A stretch of DNA of 64,000 nt from assembly GCA_902796965.1 (NCBI GenBank), contig CADBRA010000052.1:61089-125088 (forward strand), given 5' to 3'. The notes beneath the pieces are model-generated. The model worked only from the letters and a program-made list of their open reading frames with translations. It made no database searches and had not been told where the DNA came from. Both the position numbers and the translations under genes were made by a program. This DNA is from an uncultured Eubacteriales bacterium (GTDB lineage Bacteria; Bacillota; Clostridia; Peptostreptococcales; Anaerovoracaceae). Shown here one piece after another: positions 36,263 through 45,913 of this stretch (its first letter is position 1; every line of letters begins with the position of its first letter).

Positions 36263-37389
36263 AATATATTCCTTTCGGCGGCTGCAAACGTCATGCCGCT
36301 GCGCGCCGTCTTTCTGATAATTATTTTTCCGCCGTTTTTTCCGCAGCCGGCGATGGCTGCACGTTCGCACACATTTCCCGTTCCTGTCGTCTTTCTGACA
36401 AAATCAGAATCCGTGAAGCTGCCCGGAACACCATTGAGCTGATCAGCCGAAAAGACGACTAACGGTGCTTTGACTGCTGACGCAGCCGCCGCCATGCACA
36501 GCTCATCCGCCTTGATATCGATCGAGCAGATCTTATATACATCTTCAGGCGCGGCGCCGGACTCTTTCAGATTCTCGAGCACAAACGAGCGCATCCCTGC
36601 CGGCGCCGTTCCTCTTCTGCAGCCAAGCCCGATTACAATGCGTTTCGGCTCTAGGCGAAGTGCTGCTTCCCTGTGACCGGAGGTCTCGAGGATCAGTCCT
36701 CCGCTCTCCGTCCGAGTCTGTTTCACATTTTCACCTGCGACGATAGCTGACGTCACATTCTTAGCGGCCTCTATACTGCTGATCCTGTATCCTTCGCGCT
36801 GTGCGAACACATCGACTGCTTCTGCTTTTCCTGCGGAATCTGACGCCGTGGTGATTACAGCCTCGGCGCCGAGATCATCTGACAGAGCGCGCGCTGCGTC
36901 ATTAGCGCGGCCAATGTGTCCGGACAGTATCGGTATCACATAATCAGCGCGGTCGTTTACAACGATCACTGCAGGATCAGATGTTTTATCTGCTATGAAA
37001 GGAGCGATTGAGCGCACAGCGATTCCTGCTGCCGAAAAGAAGACGATCACAGACGGTCTGATATATCCGTCTGCTGCCGTAATTTCTACTTTTGCAGCGT
37101 CCTGTGGCGGGCTGTAAGACTGAGACGGATTATTGCTATAATCCGCTGCGCCGGCTCCGGCATTAAGACGCATCCTGCCGCCAGTTCCGATATCTTCTCT
37201 GTGCGCCGTACCGCATTTTACAGCTCCGAAAAAAAATTCCATAAGATCTTCTGTTTTTTTAAAATCGCGGCCGAACCTGTATATGTCGAGTCCTCCAGCG
37301 CGGCTCGCATTTTTCTCGCCCTCATCTGTATAGCAGACCGCAGCTGCACTGAGCACTTCTTTTCCTCCGCTTATGTCATCGATGAACAT
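36259..37389 (-). CDS. cbiG: Cobalt-precorrin-5A hydrolase CbiG
   Basis: CbiG opens the delta-lactone of cobalt-precorrin-5A and releases acetaldehyde, a step found only in the anaerobic route. The 376-residue chain shows VIVFFSAAGIAVRSIAPFI, DPAVIVVND, YVIPILSGHIGRANDAAR and a C-terminal domain starting KRIVIGLGCRRGTA. Between them is a Gly/Ala/Ser-rich stretch (about 68-100). The ATG at 37389 begins 2 bp after the cbiF stop. Confidence 0.94.
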   Translation of the reverse strand: MFIDDISGGKEVLSAAAVCYTDEGEKNASRAGGLDIYRFGRDFKKTEDLMEFFFGAVKCGTAHREDIGTGGRMRLNAGAGAADYSNNPSQSYSPPQDAAKVEITAADGYIRPSVIVFFSAAGIAVRSIAPFIADKTSDPAVIVVNDRADYVIPILSGHIGRANDAARALSDDLGAEAVITTASDSAGKAEAVDVFAQREGYRISSIEAAKNVTSAIVAGENVKQTRTESGGLILETSGHREAALRLEPKRIVIGLGCRRGTAPAGMRSFVLENLKESGAAPEDVYKICSIDIKADELCMAAAASAVKAPLVVFSADQLNGVPGSFTDSDFVRKTTGTGNVCERAAIAGCGKNGGKIIIRKTARSGMTFAAAERNIL

Positions 37390-37391
37390 GA

Positions 37392-38144
37392 TTACCTGAA
37401 CTCCGTATGAAAATCTTTATCATAAAGTTTCGAAAGCTCGTGTTCGCCGCCGAGAAAGCCGCCGACGAGGATCAGCGCTGTCTTTGTGATGTTTTCTTTT
37501 GAAGCTGACTCAGCCAGGCAGCCGAGCGTCGTTACGATCTTTTTCTCGTCAGGCCACGATGCCTTGTATACGACAGCACACGGCGTGTCTTCACTGTATC
37601 CGCCTGATTCCAATAGCTCCTGCTGAAGCTTTTCCATCATAGATGCGCTTAAGAATATCGCCATCGATGAGCCGTGGGCAGCGAGCAGTCTGATTCTTTC
37701 GCGCTCCGGAACAGAAGTCCTGCCCCCAATGCGCGTCAGTATAATTGTCTGAGACACGCCCGGAAGCGTGTATTCCGCACCGAGTGACGCTGCGGCGGCT
37801 GAAAAGCTGCTGACACCGGGACAGACCTCGTATTCTATACCGAGCTTGTCAAGCGCATCCATCTGTTCTCTGACCGCTCCATATATCGAAGGATCTCCCG
37901 TGTGAAGCCTGACTACAGTCTTTTCCTGCTCAACTGCTTCTTTCATCACGGAAATGATCTGCTCGAGATACATCTTTGCGCTGTCATATATCTTTTCCGC
38001 TTTTTCAGCGTAGTCGAGCATCGCCGGATTAACCAGCGATCCCGCATAAATAACGACATCGGCCGCTTTAAGAATATTAACGCCTCTGACGGTTATCAGA
38101 TCAGGCGCACCACTTCCGGCGCCGACAAAATACACCTTGCTCAT
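37392..38144 (-). CDS. cbiF: Cobalt-precorrin-4 C11-methyltransferase
   Basis: A 250-residue SAM-dependent tetrapyrrole methylase. It begins KVYFVGAGSGAPDLITVRG and contains VVRLHTGDPSIYGAVREQ and EVCPGVSSFSAAAASLG, the CobM/CbiF signature. I chose the ATG at 38144: GGAG lies 8 nt upstream. A TTG start at 38150 would overlap the cbiD stop. It lies between cbiD and cbiG in the operon. Confidence 0.94.
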   Translation of the reverse strand: MSKVYFVGAGSGAPDLITVRGVNILKAADVVIYAGSLVNPAMLDYAEKAEKIYDSAKMYLEQIISVMKEAVEQEKTVVRLHTGDPSIYGAVREQMDALDKLGIEYEVCPGVSSFSAAAASLGAEYTLPGVSQTIILTRIGGRTSVPERERIRLLAAHGSSMAIFLSASMMEKLQQELLESGGYSEDTPCAVVYKASWPDEKKIVTTLGCLAESASKENITKTALILVGGFLGGEHELSKLYDKDFHTEFR

Positions 38145-38146
38145 GA

Positions 38147-39784
38147 TCAAGCCTCCGCAATATCAAAAGCGCCGTCCGTAAATCCCAGCACTTCTCCTGT
38201 ATTTTTAAGTATTATGAGCTCTGTCCTCATCTCCGGAACTCTCCGTCTGACGTTCGCCTGGGCTCTTTCCGTCACGATTTTCATAGTCTGCGCCAAAAGA
38301 CCTCTCTTCTCGAGAACATCACACGCTGAGTCTGTAGTTACACACCCGTCGATTTCTCTGAGAATACTCAGATCTGCTCCGGCTCTGAGCGCAGTCCTGA
38401 TTAATATGTCCATGCGCGCATCGGCTTCGTGTGAATGCGTGTTGAAAATACCGCCCGCGAGCTTCACAAGCTTTCCGAGACTTCCCGCAATCAAAACGCC
38501 CGCCACGCCGCAGTCGGCTGCCTCGTCGAGCGCTGCTCCAGGATAATTGCTCATCGTAACGATTTTATCGTCGGAAATCATCATCTCATTCTCAACGAAT
38601 GCCATGCCTGAATTTCCAGGCACAAAAGCGAGGAAATCAGAACGCTCAGCCTTTACTCTGACCTCTGCTCTAACAGTCTCCTCGACTGCTCTGCCGCTCA
38701 TCGGCTCCACGATACCGGTCGTACCGAGTATTGAAATTCCGCCCTTTATGCCGAGGACAGGATTAAAAGTCTTTTTCGCCGTCTCGACCCCTCCGGGGAC
38801 AGATATCTCTGAAAAAAGGCGCCCCTCATAGCCCGCTGTCTCGCATGCGTCCTCGAGAGACTGCGTGATCATGCGGCGCGGCCCTGAATTTATAGCGGCC
38901 GCGCCGACTGGCTGGTCGAGGCCAGGCATCGTGACAACACCTACTCCTTCGCCCCCTGTGATCACAAATCGCGGCTCGTCCCGATCTGCATGGTCTTTCC
39001 TCTCTGAAATGCCGTCCGCAGACCAGTCTGCCTGGCCGGCTTCATATTCGGATGCACGCTGCATGTCTGCGCTCCGGCCTGCGGCACGTCCGCTGTCATC
39101 TGCTCCGCTGCGGCTCATGTCTGTATCAGATACAGCCGCGCCGGCCATTCCCGCACGTCCGATTTTTGCAGCTTTTATATAGTCCGCGGCTTTGTCCCAG
39201 CGCAGCGGAATGACTCCGTCCGGGCCGGCCATGATATCGAGCGTAACGCTGTTCCGGCCGTCTGCTGATCCATCTGATTCTGACTGCTGATCTGCTCCGA
39301 CATCCGTCAATTCTGCATCCTCTGCGCTCAGACTGTGACTGTGATTTTCAGCTGATACAGCAGCGGCCTCAGCACTGCTTTCTGAAGCGCGCCCGGATTC
39401 AATCCGACTGCCTGTTCTGCCTTTTATCTCAGTTTCGCTGCCTGGCGCGCTGTCTGAAACTCCGGCACACGCGGCTGCTCGCCCGCCAAACGGTTCTTTT
39501 CTTACCTCGGCATATATTAGCATCCCGTCAGTTGCATCAGGATCATCGCCCGCGTCCTTCCTGACCGCGCATCTGACAAAGTCGTCTCCGCGCGTAACAT
39601 CCTCGAGCCGGAATTCCATCTCCGCTTTTTTCCCTCTGCCGAAGCTCCATTTCATATGTATCTTATCCATATCTTTTCCTGTCAGGAGCATCAGGGCACA
39701 TGCTTTTGAGGCGGCTGCCGCACAGATTCCAGTCGTATATCCCTTTTTCAGTTTTCTGCCGTTTTTTGTGATATATTTCTGCAT
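38147..39784 (-). CDS. cbiD: Cobalt-precorrin-5B C1-methyltransferase CbiD with long insert
   Basis: CbiD methylates C1 in the anaerobic cobalamin route. The chain has the family start LKKGYTTGICAAAASKA and later GGEGVGVVTMPGLDQPVG, AINSGPRRMI and GTTGIVEPMS. At 545 residues it is about 170 longer than usual. The excess sits between about 98 and 268: a Ser/Ala/Asp/Glu/Gly-rich stretch, a conserved-looking island VIPLRWDKAADYIKAAKIG (191-209), then a second low-complexity stretch. The reading frame is open throughout. It is the first gene of the operon; the ATG at 39784 has AAGGAGG 9 nt upstream. Confidence 0.93.
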   Translation of the reverse strand: MQKYITKNGRKLKKGYTTGICAAAASKACALMLLTGKDMDKIHMKWSFGRGKKAEMEFRLEDVTRGDDFVRCAVRKDAGDDPDATDGMLIYAEVRKEPFGGRAAACAGVSDSAPGSETEIKGRTGSRIESGRASESSAEAAAVSAENHSHSLSAEDAELTDVGADQQSESDGSADGRNSVTLDIMAGPDGVIPLRWDKAADYIKAAKIGRAGMAGAAVSDTDMSRSGADDSGRAAGRSADMQRASEYEAGQADWSADGISERKDHADRDEPRFVITGGEGVGVVTMPGLDQPVGAAAINSGPRRMITQSLEDACETAGYEGRLFSEISVPGGVETAKKTFNPVLGIKGGISILGTTGIVEPMSGRAVEETVRAEVRVKAERSDFLAFVPGNSGMAFVENEMMISDDKIVTMSNYPGAALDEAADCGVAGVLIAGSLGKLVKLAGGIFNTHSHEADARMDILIRTALRAGADLSILREIDGCVTTDSACDVLEKRGLLAQTMKIVTERAQANVRRRVPEMRTELIILKNTGEVLGFTDGAFDIAEA

Positions 39785-39816
39785 GGCGTCCTGCCTCCTT
39801 TATATCAGTAAAATTT

Positions 39817-39855
39817 ATTATATCACATCATGTTTAAGGCTGTTTAATGTATAAT
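39817..39855. promoter_or_regulatory. Overlapping divergent promoters of cbiD and lysR
   Basis: TATAAT on the minus strand (39817-39822) faces cbiD and TATAAT on the plus strand (39850-39855) faces lysR; both lack a recognisable -35. The layout fits activator-dependent control by the LysR protein. No cobalamin riboswitch fits in the 108-bp spacer. Confidence 0.55.
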
Positions 39856-39892
39856 GACTGATAAGAAACTGTTAAAAGGCAGGTAAAAAAGC

Positions 39893-40789
39893 ATGGACAA
39901 CAGAAAATATGAGGCGCTTATAACCGTTGCTGAGACAGGCAGCATTACGCGGGCAGCCGGACAGATGGGTTATACGCAGTCCGGGATCACTCAGATGATA
40001 AAGGGACTCGAAAGTGAGCTCGGGCTCACTCTGCTCACGAGAACAAACAGAGGTGTTTCGCTCACAAATGCCGCGCGCGAACTTCTGCCTCTGATGCGGG
40101 AGGAACAGCGCGCCGATGAACGCATAAGGCAGCACTGCGCCGTGCTTACCGGAAAAACAGCCGGAAAGATCAACATAGGATGCCTCTCAAGCGTTTCTGA
40201 GTCGTGGATGCCGTCTGTACTCGAAACTCTCGCGTCCAGATATCCGGGCATAAAGGTATCCACGCTCGAGCATGAGACACCCATGCTGCTCGAGCTGCTC
40301 GCTGACGGCAGGCTTGATATGGCATTGTGCGAAATAACGCAAAAAGAAGCCGCTTTTGATACCGTAAAGCTTCACACCGATGAAATAATCGCCATTGTTC
40401 CGAAAGAACATGAACTCGCCGGCCGCGATTCTGTAACGCTGCGCGAGTTGTCAGAGTACCCTTTCATAACATATTCATTCGGTGAGACCAGTCTCGGTTA
40501 TCCGGGCTGGCCAGAGGCCATAGTCAAGAGGAAGGTCAGGCTGAATATCGCCTATTCCTGTAAAGACAACCTGACTGTCATGAAAATGATAGACCACAAT
40601 CTCGGCGTCTCGCTCGCGTCTCAGCTCATCATGCAGAATTACAACACAAGCGCCGTCAGACTGCACCTCGACCCTCCTATATACAGGAGCATCGGCATCG
40701 TGAAACGTGCTCTTGAAAAAGATCTGCCCGCAGCTTCGGCTTTCACAACCTGCCTCCTGGAGTATATCAAAGCGGAATATAACCGGTGA
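39893..40789 (+). CDS. LysR family transcriptional regulator
   Basis: A 298-residue regulator with an N-terminal winged helix-turn-helix (KYEALITVAETGSITRAAG, GYTQSGITQMIKGLE, GLTLLTRTNRGVSLT) and a C-terminal effector domain from about 90 (KINIGCLSSVSESWMPSVL). It is divergent from the cobalamin operon with a shared 108-bp spacer, so cbiD and itself are its likely targets. The effector is unknown. The ATG at 39893 has AAAGG and AGG elements upstream. A strong hairpin terminator follows. Confidence 0.92.
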   Translation: MDNRKYEALITVAETGSITRAAGQMGYTQSGITQMIKGLESELGLTLLTRTNRGVSLTNAARELLPLMREEQRADERIRQHCAVLTGKTAGKINIGCLSSVSESWMPSVLETLASRYPGIKVSTLEHETPMLLELLADGRLDMALCEITQKEAAFDTVKLHTDEIIAIVPKEHELAGRDSVTLRELSEYPFITYSFGETSLGYPGWPEAIVKRKVRLNIAYSCKDNLTVMKMIDHNLGVSLASQLIMQNYNTSAVRLHLDPPIYRSIGIVKRALEKDLPAASAFTTCLLEYIKAEYNR

Positions 40790-40859
40790 AATCCAGATAT
40801 CTGTTTCACGATCACCTGGGGCGGCTGGCACCGGCTGACTGCTTTTATGGCAAACACAA

Positions 40860-40906
40860 AAAACGTACACGCACATCCATATTTTTATGGCGTGCGTGTA
40901 CGTTTT
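40860..40906 (+). terminator. Strong bidirectional terminator
   Basis: A 15-bp perfect stem AAAACGTACACGCAC (40860-40874) / GTGCGTGTACGTTTT (40892-40906) with an inner CCAT/ATGG pair, 70 bp after lysR and 67 bp past the convergent gene. Confidence 0.85.
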
Positions 40907-40973
40907 GAAAATCGCTGCGTCCGAAGCAGCGGTCATTTCATGATATTATTGCTTTAATGCTGTCGAGCCTACA

Positions 40974-41807
40974 TCAGCCGATCGGGGCATCAAATTTCCC
41001 GTATGACACAACAGCTTTGCTCAGATCAAGATTGTCCGCTATGACATCGATATTGATACTCTCAGCCGCGGCAAGAGCGCTCTTGAAATCAGGATATGAA
41101 GTCTGTATAATACTGTTTCTGCTTTTTATTTCTTTAGAAATCTCAGCTGCTGAAGCCGACGCGTCCGTATTAACTGATTTCACAAGGTCAGATGAAATCA
41201 GGTTGTCGTTTTGATTGAAGATTTTAGTATCGACGTAATCGGAATCACTGCTCTTCAGTTTCCACTGTCCATTCTCTTTTACGAGAGTATAAATTCCTTG
41301 TTCTATTCCCCATGGAGTGGTTACACTATAGCCTTCCTGATCAGATGTATGTTCCACCCATATGTTATATCCCATGATATAAGCTTTGACTTTCGCCGTA
41401 TTTCCGTCTTCCGACAGCGTCAGTTCATTGATGTCGCACTGCGGAACTTCTGACTTTACAAGATAATCGATTTTATCTGTATTTTTAAATACATCCGTCA
41501 GATAATACTTATTCAGCCATTTATAATAACTGTTTACGCTGTAATCCTCAGAAAAATATCTGTCTATGCTTTTATCATATTTTTCCATTATCTCATTTAT
41601 CTGAGCGTCGCTCAGTGATGCGGTGGTTCCGTCCTCTGATTCAAATTTACCCAGATAAAGTCCTGTCGTCTCAGCGCCAATAAGCGCTTCTTTGATCGCA
41701 GGCTCCTCTTTGCAGTGCTGTTCTGAAGACACTGCAGTAAATACAAGAACAGTTGTTATGACCAGAACAGCGGCTGCTATCACTATGATACTTTTTTTCT
41801 TAGTCAC
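40974..41807 (-). CDS. Secreted or membrane-anchored protein of unknown function
   Basis: A 277-residue protein with a single N-terminal hydrophobic segment (KKKSIIVIAAAVLVITTVLVF, truncated here to key residues 3-23) that serves as signal or anchor. The rest is hydrophilic and Ser/Asp/Lys-rich. Residues 75-190 (IDRYFSEDY..., NGQWKLKSSDSDY) have the look of an NTF2-like domain such as those attached to clostridial amidase proteins; this is weak. The start is GTG at 41807, with AAGGAGG 9 nt upstream, just after the tail of the decayed amidase gene. No known function. Confidence 0.6.
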   Translation of the reverse strand: MTKKKSIIVIAAAVLVITTVLVFTAVSSEQHCKEEPAIKEALIGAETTGLYLGKFESEDGTTASLSDAQINEIMEKYDKSIDRYFSEDYSVNSYYKWLNKYYLTDVFKNTDKIDYLVKSEVPQCDINELTLSEDGNTAKVKAYIMGYNIWVEHTSDQEGYSVTTPWGIEQGIYTLVKENGQWKLKSSDSDYVDTKIFNQNDNLISSDLVKSVNTDASASAAEISKEIKSRNSIIQTSYPDFKSALAAAESINIDVIADNLDLSKAVVSYGKFDAPIG

Positions 41808-41821
41808 TGCAATCGTCCTCC

Positions 41822-42246
41822 TTAAACATTAAGCTGGAATGCGTAAATGCGCGTACTATATTTTTTGGGATCTGTTCCCTGCCTTTTGTCAGGCCGCCAT
41901 AAAACGTGTTTGTAGTTAGTGGTATGCTGGTCTATCAGATCCCCTGTACCTTATTTACCCATGCGGCGCTGTCATGCCGCAACGGCGTATTAACGCTGAA
42001 TGTCACATATGATTTCCATGTGCTGTCCTGCGCAAGTCCGCCGGTATAAAAGCACTGTGACACGAAATTTGTACAGTCAGCACTATAGTAATTATACCCT
42101 TGCCCGAGCGTGTTAAGACGATTCGGATTTACTGCATATCTGTCAGCATATGATACTGCCTGACTGTTGGAATACGCAAATGAAAAACTGACAAACATCA
42201 TCTGCAATAACACTATAACTATTACTATAACTGGCAGCTTTTTCAT
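41822..42246 (-). pseudogene. Decayed Amidase_6-type cell-wall amidase gene
   Basis: The first frame encodes a signal peptide (KKLPVIVIVIVLLQMMF) and the N-terminal amidase motif SADCTNFVSQCFYTGG with the predicted catalytic Cys, then stops at 41935. A second frame, shifted relative to the first, starts GDLIDQHTTNYKHVLWRPD and continues to a stop at 41822; this resembles the family's GD-I and C-terminal QHT motifs, but the segment between them, which should hold the catalytic His, is missing. The simplest reading is an internal deletion plus a frameshift. The ATG at 42246 still has GGAGG 8 nt upstream, so the N-terminal fragment could be translated and secreted. Confidence 0.65.
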
Positions 42247-42576
42247 TTCAATCACCTCCGATTACAGCGCTGTATCATCCTATGAGGACATTATCACATA
42301 AATATGTAAATTAATACATTATTATCTAAGTATATATAATACTATCAATTGTATACATAAATGTCACTAAATATAGCTGCAACCGGCACAATACAAAAAT
42401 ATATATGTAAGCAAATCACTCTGATTATTAACATTGCGCATAACAATATTCCCTCAAAAAAGAACAGGCCCGGATGCACAGAAGAACACTTCTTATGCCA
42501 TCCGGGTCCTGTCCTGGTTTTATATTATTGTTACTGTGCTTTGACTGATTTATGATGTCTGAGCCGGTTTGTCACG
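42247..42576. other. AT-rich spacer
   Basis: About 330 bp with no gene; very AT-rich around 42300-42360, with promoter-like TA-rich sequence, and the terminator at 42464-42512. Confidence 0.5.
42464..42512 (-). terminator. Terminator of the EamA transporter gene
   Basis: ACAGGCCCGGATG pairs with CATCCGGGTCCTGT (one bulge), with an inner AGAAG/CTTCT helix. TTCTTTTTTG follows on the minus strand. Confidence 0.8.
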
Positions 42577-43515
42577 TCATGCATTTCTGCGCGCGACGCG
42601 GCGGCTGAATCTGATGTGAGGCAGCGGCTTGTTCATGTTCATATTCATGAGCGCGATCGAGACGAGCACTATCGCGATTCCCGCAGCCTTTCCCGCGCTT
42701 ATTCCCTCTCCGAGAGCGGCGAGACCTATGAACGCCGATGAAACTGTCTCCAGCGAGCACATTACCGGAACCCTCGAGGCTTCAAGATGATTTGAAAGAC
42801 CCCTGAGGTAGATCAGATATGCAGCAAACGTAGGAATGAGACCGTACCCGGCAGCTGTCAGCATTACCTTTGCGTTCATGAGCTGCGGAACCGCTTCCCA
42901 CGGTCTTGCGATCACCGTCAGCAGAACCGCTCCGAACAGCAGTCCGTAGAAATTGACTGTCAGGATATTGTATTTATCGAGCGTCTGAGTGTTGATAACC
43001 GGCAGAAGAGAATAGAGAAATCCCGCACCGATTCCTGCGATAAATCCCGTTGCTGGAATATGTATATCTCCGAAATTACCGCCCGTCACAGCGAGCGCGC
43101 ATCCCGCGACATTGAGCACGAGAGCCGCAACCTTTATCTGTGTTATCTTTTCTTTGAAAAACATCCTGGCCATTATGCAGACGAATACAGGCGATGTATA
43201 AAGCATTACAGCTGCCGCTGCCATGCCGGCTTCGCTTACAGCCTCTGCATAACTTATATTGTACAGCCCTTCTGCGAAAATTCCCAGCAGCAGACACCAT
43301 ACAATGCCCTTTGCATCTATTCTGAATATCGACGGACCGTATTTAATCATCATGAATGTTCCCATGAACAGAGTTCCGAGCGATATCCTTATAAACGCTA
43401 CCATGGGGGCAGTGAATCCGAACGATGTGAGAATCGTCGAGAACAAACCGGCCGATCCCCAGAGAATTCCTGCAATAAGAACCATCATGTAACCCTGTGT
43501 CTGATTCCTTTTCAT
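42577..43515 (-). CDS. EamA/DMT family transporter
   Basis: A 312-residue protein with ten transmembrane segments in two EamA repeats (MMVLIAGILWGSAGLFS at the start; second repeat from about 150, ATGFIAGIGAGFLYSLLP). Members export amino acids and other metabolites, but the substrate cannot be read. The ATG at 43515 has GAAGG 8 nt upstream. The leader contains a small hairpin GCGCCC/GGGTGC and an imperfect CGGG/CCCG pair, but I do not recognise a known riboswitch. Confidence 0.88.
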   Translation of the reverse strand: MKRNQTQGYMMVLIAGILWGSAGLFSTILTSFGFTAPMVAFIRISLGTLFMGTFMMIKYGPSIFRIDAKGIVWCLLLGIFAEGLYNISYAEAVSEAGMAAAAVMLYTSPVFVCIMARMFFKEKITQIKVAALVLNVAGCALAVTGGNFGDIHIPATGFIAGIGAGFLYSLLPVINTQTLDKYNILTVNFYGLLFGAVLLTVIARPWEAVPQLMNAKVMLTAAGYGLIPTFAAYLIYLRGLSNHLEASRVPVMCSLETVSSAFIGLAALGEGISAGKAAGIAIVLVSIALMNMNMNKPLPHIRFSRRVARRNA

Positions 43516-43984
43516 GACGAAGACCTTCTTTCCTGCCGGGCTGTATGATAACCCGTTTCTTTAAAACTTTCTCTCCCTTTTGCACCCTTTTCCGGGCGCA
43601 AATATAATATAGACCAGATTTCATAATAAAAAAACCTCAGTTTTATTATATTGGATATTACAATTTTAAATATCACACATTATGGCAGGAATGTACGCAT
43701 CAAGTGGATTTATGGGTAATAAAGCACTGAAATTTTAACATTTATCAACTTTTATCATTGACATTGTCTCAGACTGTCATTTTTATTTTTGTATACATAG
43801 AATGGAATTTGCTGTTATTTAATGCGTGCTGTATATGATGCTGAAAATGACAGCGATGCCCTGTACTCAAAAACAATTTTCTTCACCGCTGCGCATATTA
43901 CAAAGACCCCTCAGGCCGGAACGACTGTAATTTTTTCTGCTGTATCTGCAAATAGTCACTGCTATTCAGACACATAAAAAACTG

Positions 43985-44007
43985 AACCCCGCGTAAAACG
44001 CGGGGTT
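43985..44007 (-). terminator. Second terminator after atpC
   Basis: AACCCCGCG/CGCGGGGTT with a 5-nt loop; CAGTTTTTTATG follows on the minus strand. Confidence 0.8.
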
Positions 44008-44023
44008 CTCTTATTACAAAAAA

Positions 44024-44046
44024 CCCGCGCACATAGTGTGCGCGGG
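44024..44046 (-). terminator. First terminator after atpC
   Basis: CCCGCGCAC/GTGCGCGGG with a 5-nt loop, then TTTTTTG on the minus strand, 13 bp after the atpC stop. Confidence 0.88.
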
Positions 44047-44058
44047 CTGATCCGCTGT

Positions 44059-44472
44059 CTATCGGTTCTGTTTCATTTTGCTCGTGACCTTGAGTCTTGC
44101 CATCGCTCTTGCCAGAGCAGCCTGAGAATGTACATATTCTATCTGGCTCCTCTTTGCTTTGATACGCTCTTCGGCACGCTCCTTTGCGCTTTCCGCACGC
44201 ATGACATCAATATCAAAATCATGCTCCGCGAAATCGCAGATTACTGTGACTCTGTCGCCTAATATTTCGGCGAATCCATCGCCTACGGCGCAGTCATTGA
44301 CAGTGCCGTTCACAGTGTAACGGAGCTCGCCGGCTTTTACAGCTACTACCATTGTATCATGCTCAGGCATGATACCCATTTCACCATCGAGTGCCGGCAG
44401 CGTCACGAACTCAGCGTCGCCGCTGAAAAATATCTTGTCAGTGGCAACGATTTCCAGTTTAAATGTACTCAT
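44059..44472 (-). CDS. atpC: F1Fo ATP synthase epsilon subunit
   Basis: A 137-residue subunit of the F1 central stalk with regulatory role. The N-terminal beta-sandwich (FKLEIVATDKIFFSGDAEFV, LPALDGEMGIMPEHD) is followed by a two-helix C-terminal part rich in Ala/Arg/Lys (RAESAKERAEERIKAKRSQ). It is the last gene of the operon, 31 bp after atpD. The ATG at 44472 has GAGGTG upstream. Confidence 0.96.
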   Translation of the reverse strand: MSTFKLEIVATDKIFFSGDAEFVTLPALDGEMGIMPEHDTMVVAVKAGELRYTVNGTVNDCAVGDGFAEILGDRVTVICDFAEHDFDIDVMRAESAKERAEERIKAKRSQIEYVHSQAALARAMARLKVTSKMKQNR

Positions 44473-44503
44473 GTAAGCACCTCACTGATTCACGACAGAT
44501 GCA

Positions 44504-45913
<1,410 letters not shown>

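Larger units (their letters stand above)
43516..44058. other. Spacer between eamA and the atp operon
   Basis: About 540 bp, AT-rich, without a supported gene; the last 75 bp are two tandem terminators. Confidence 0.55.

Noticed and set aside
39785..39892. Cobalamin riboswitch before cbiD
   Set aside because: The spacer is 108 bp and contains none of the conserved B12-box sequence.
43516..43620. Riboswitch in the EamA transporter leader
   Set aside because: Two small hairpins can be drawn but no known riboswitch motif, such as guanidine or preQ1, fits.
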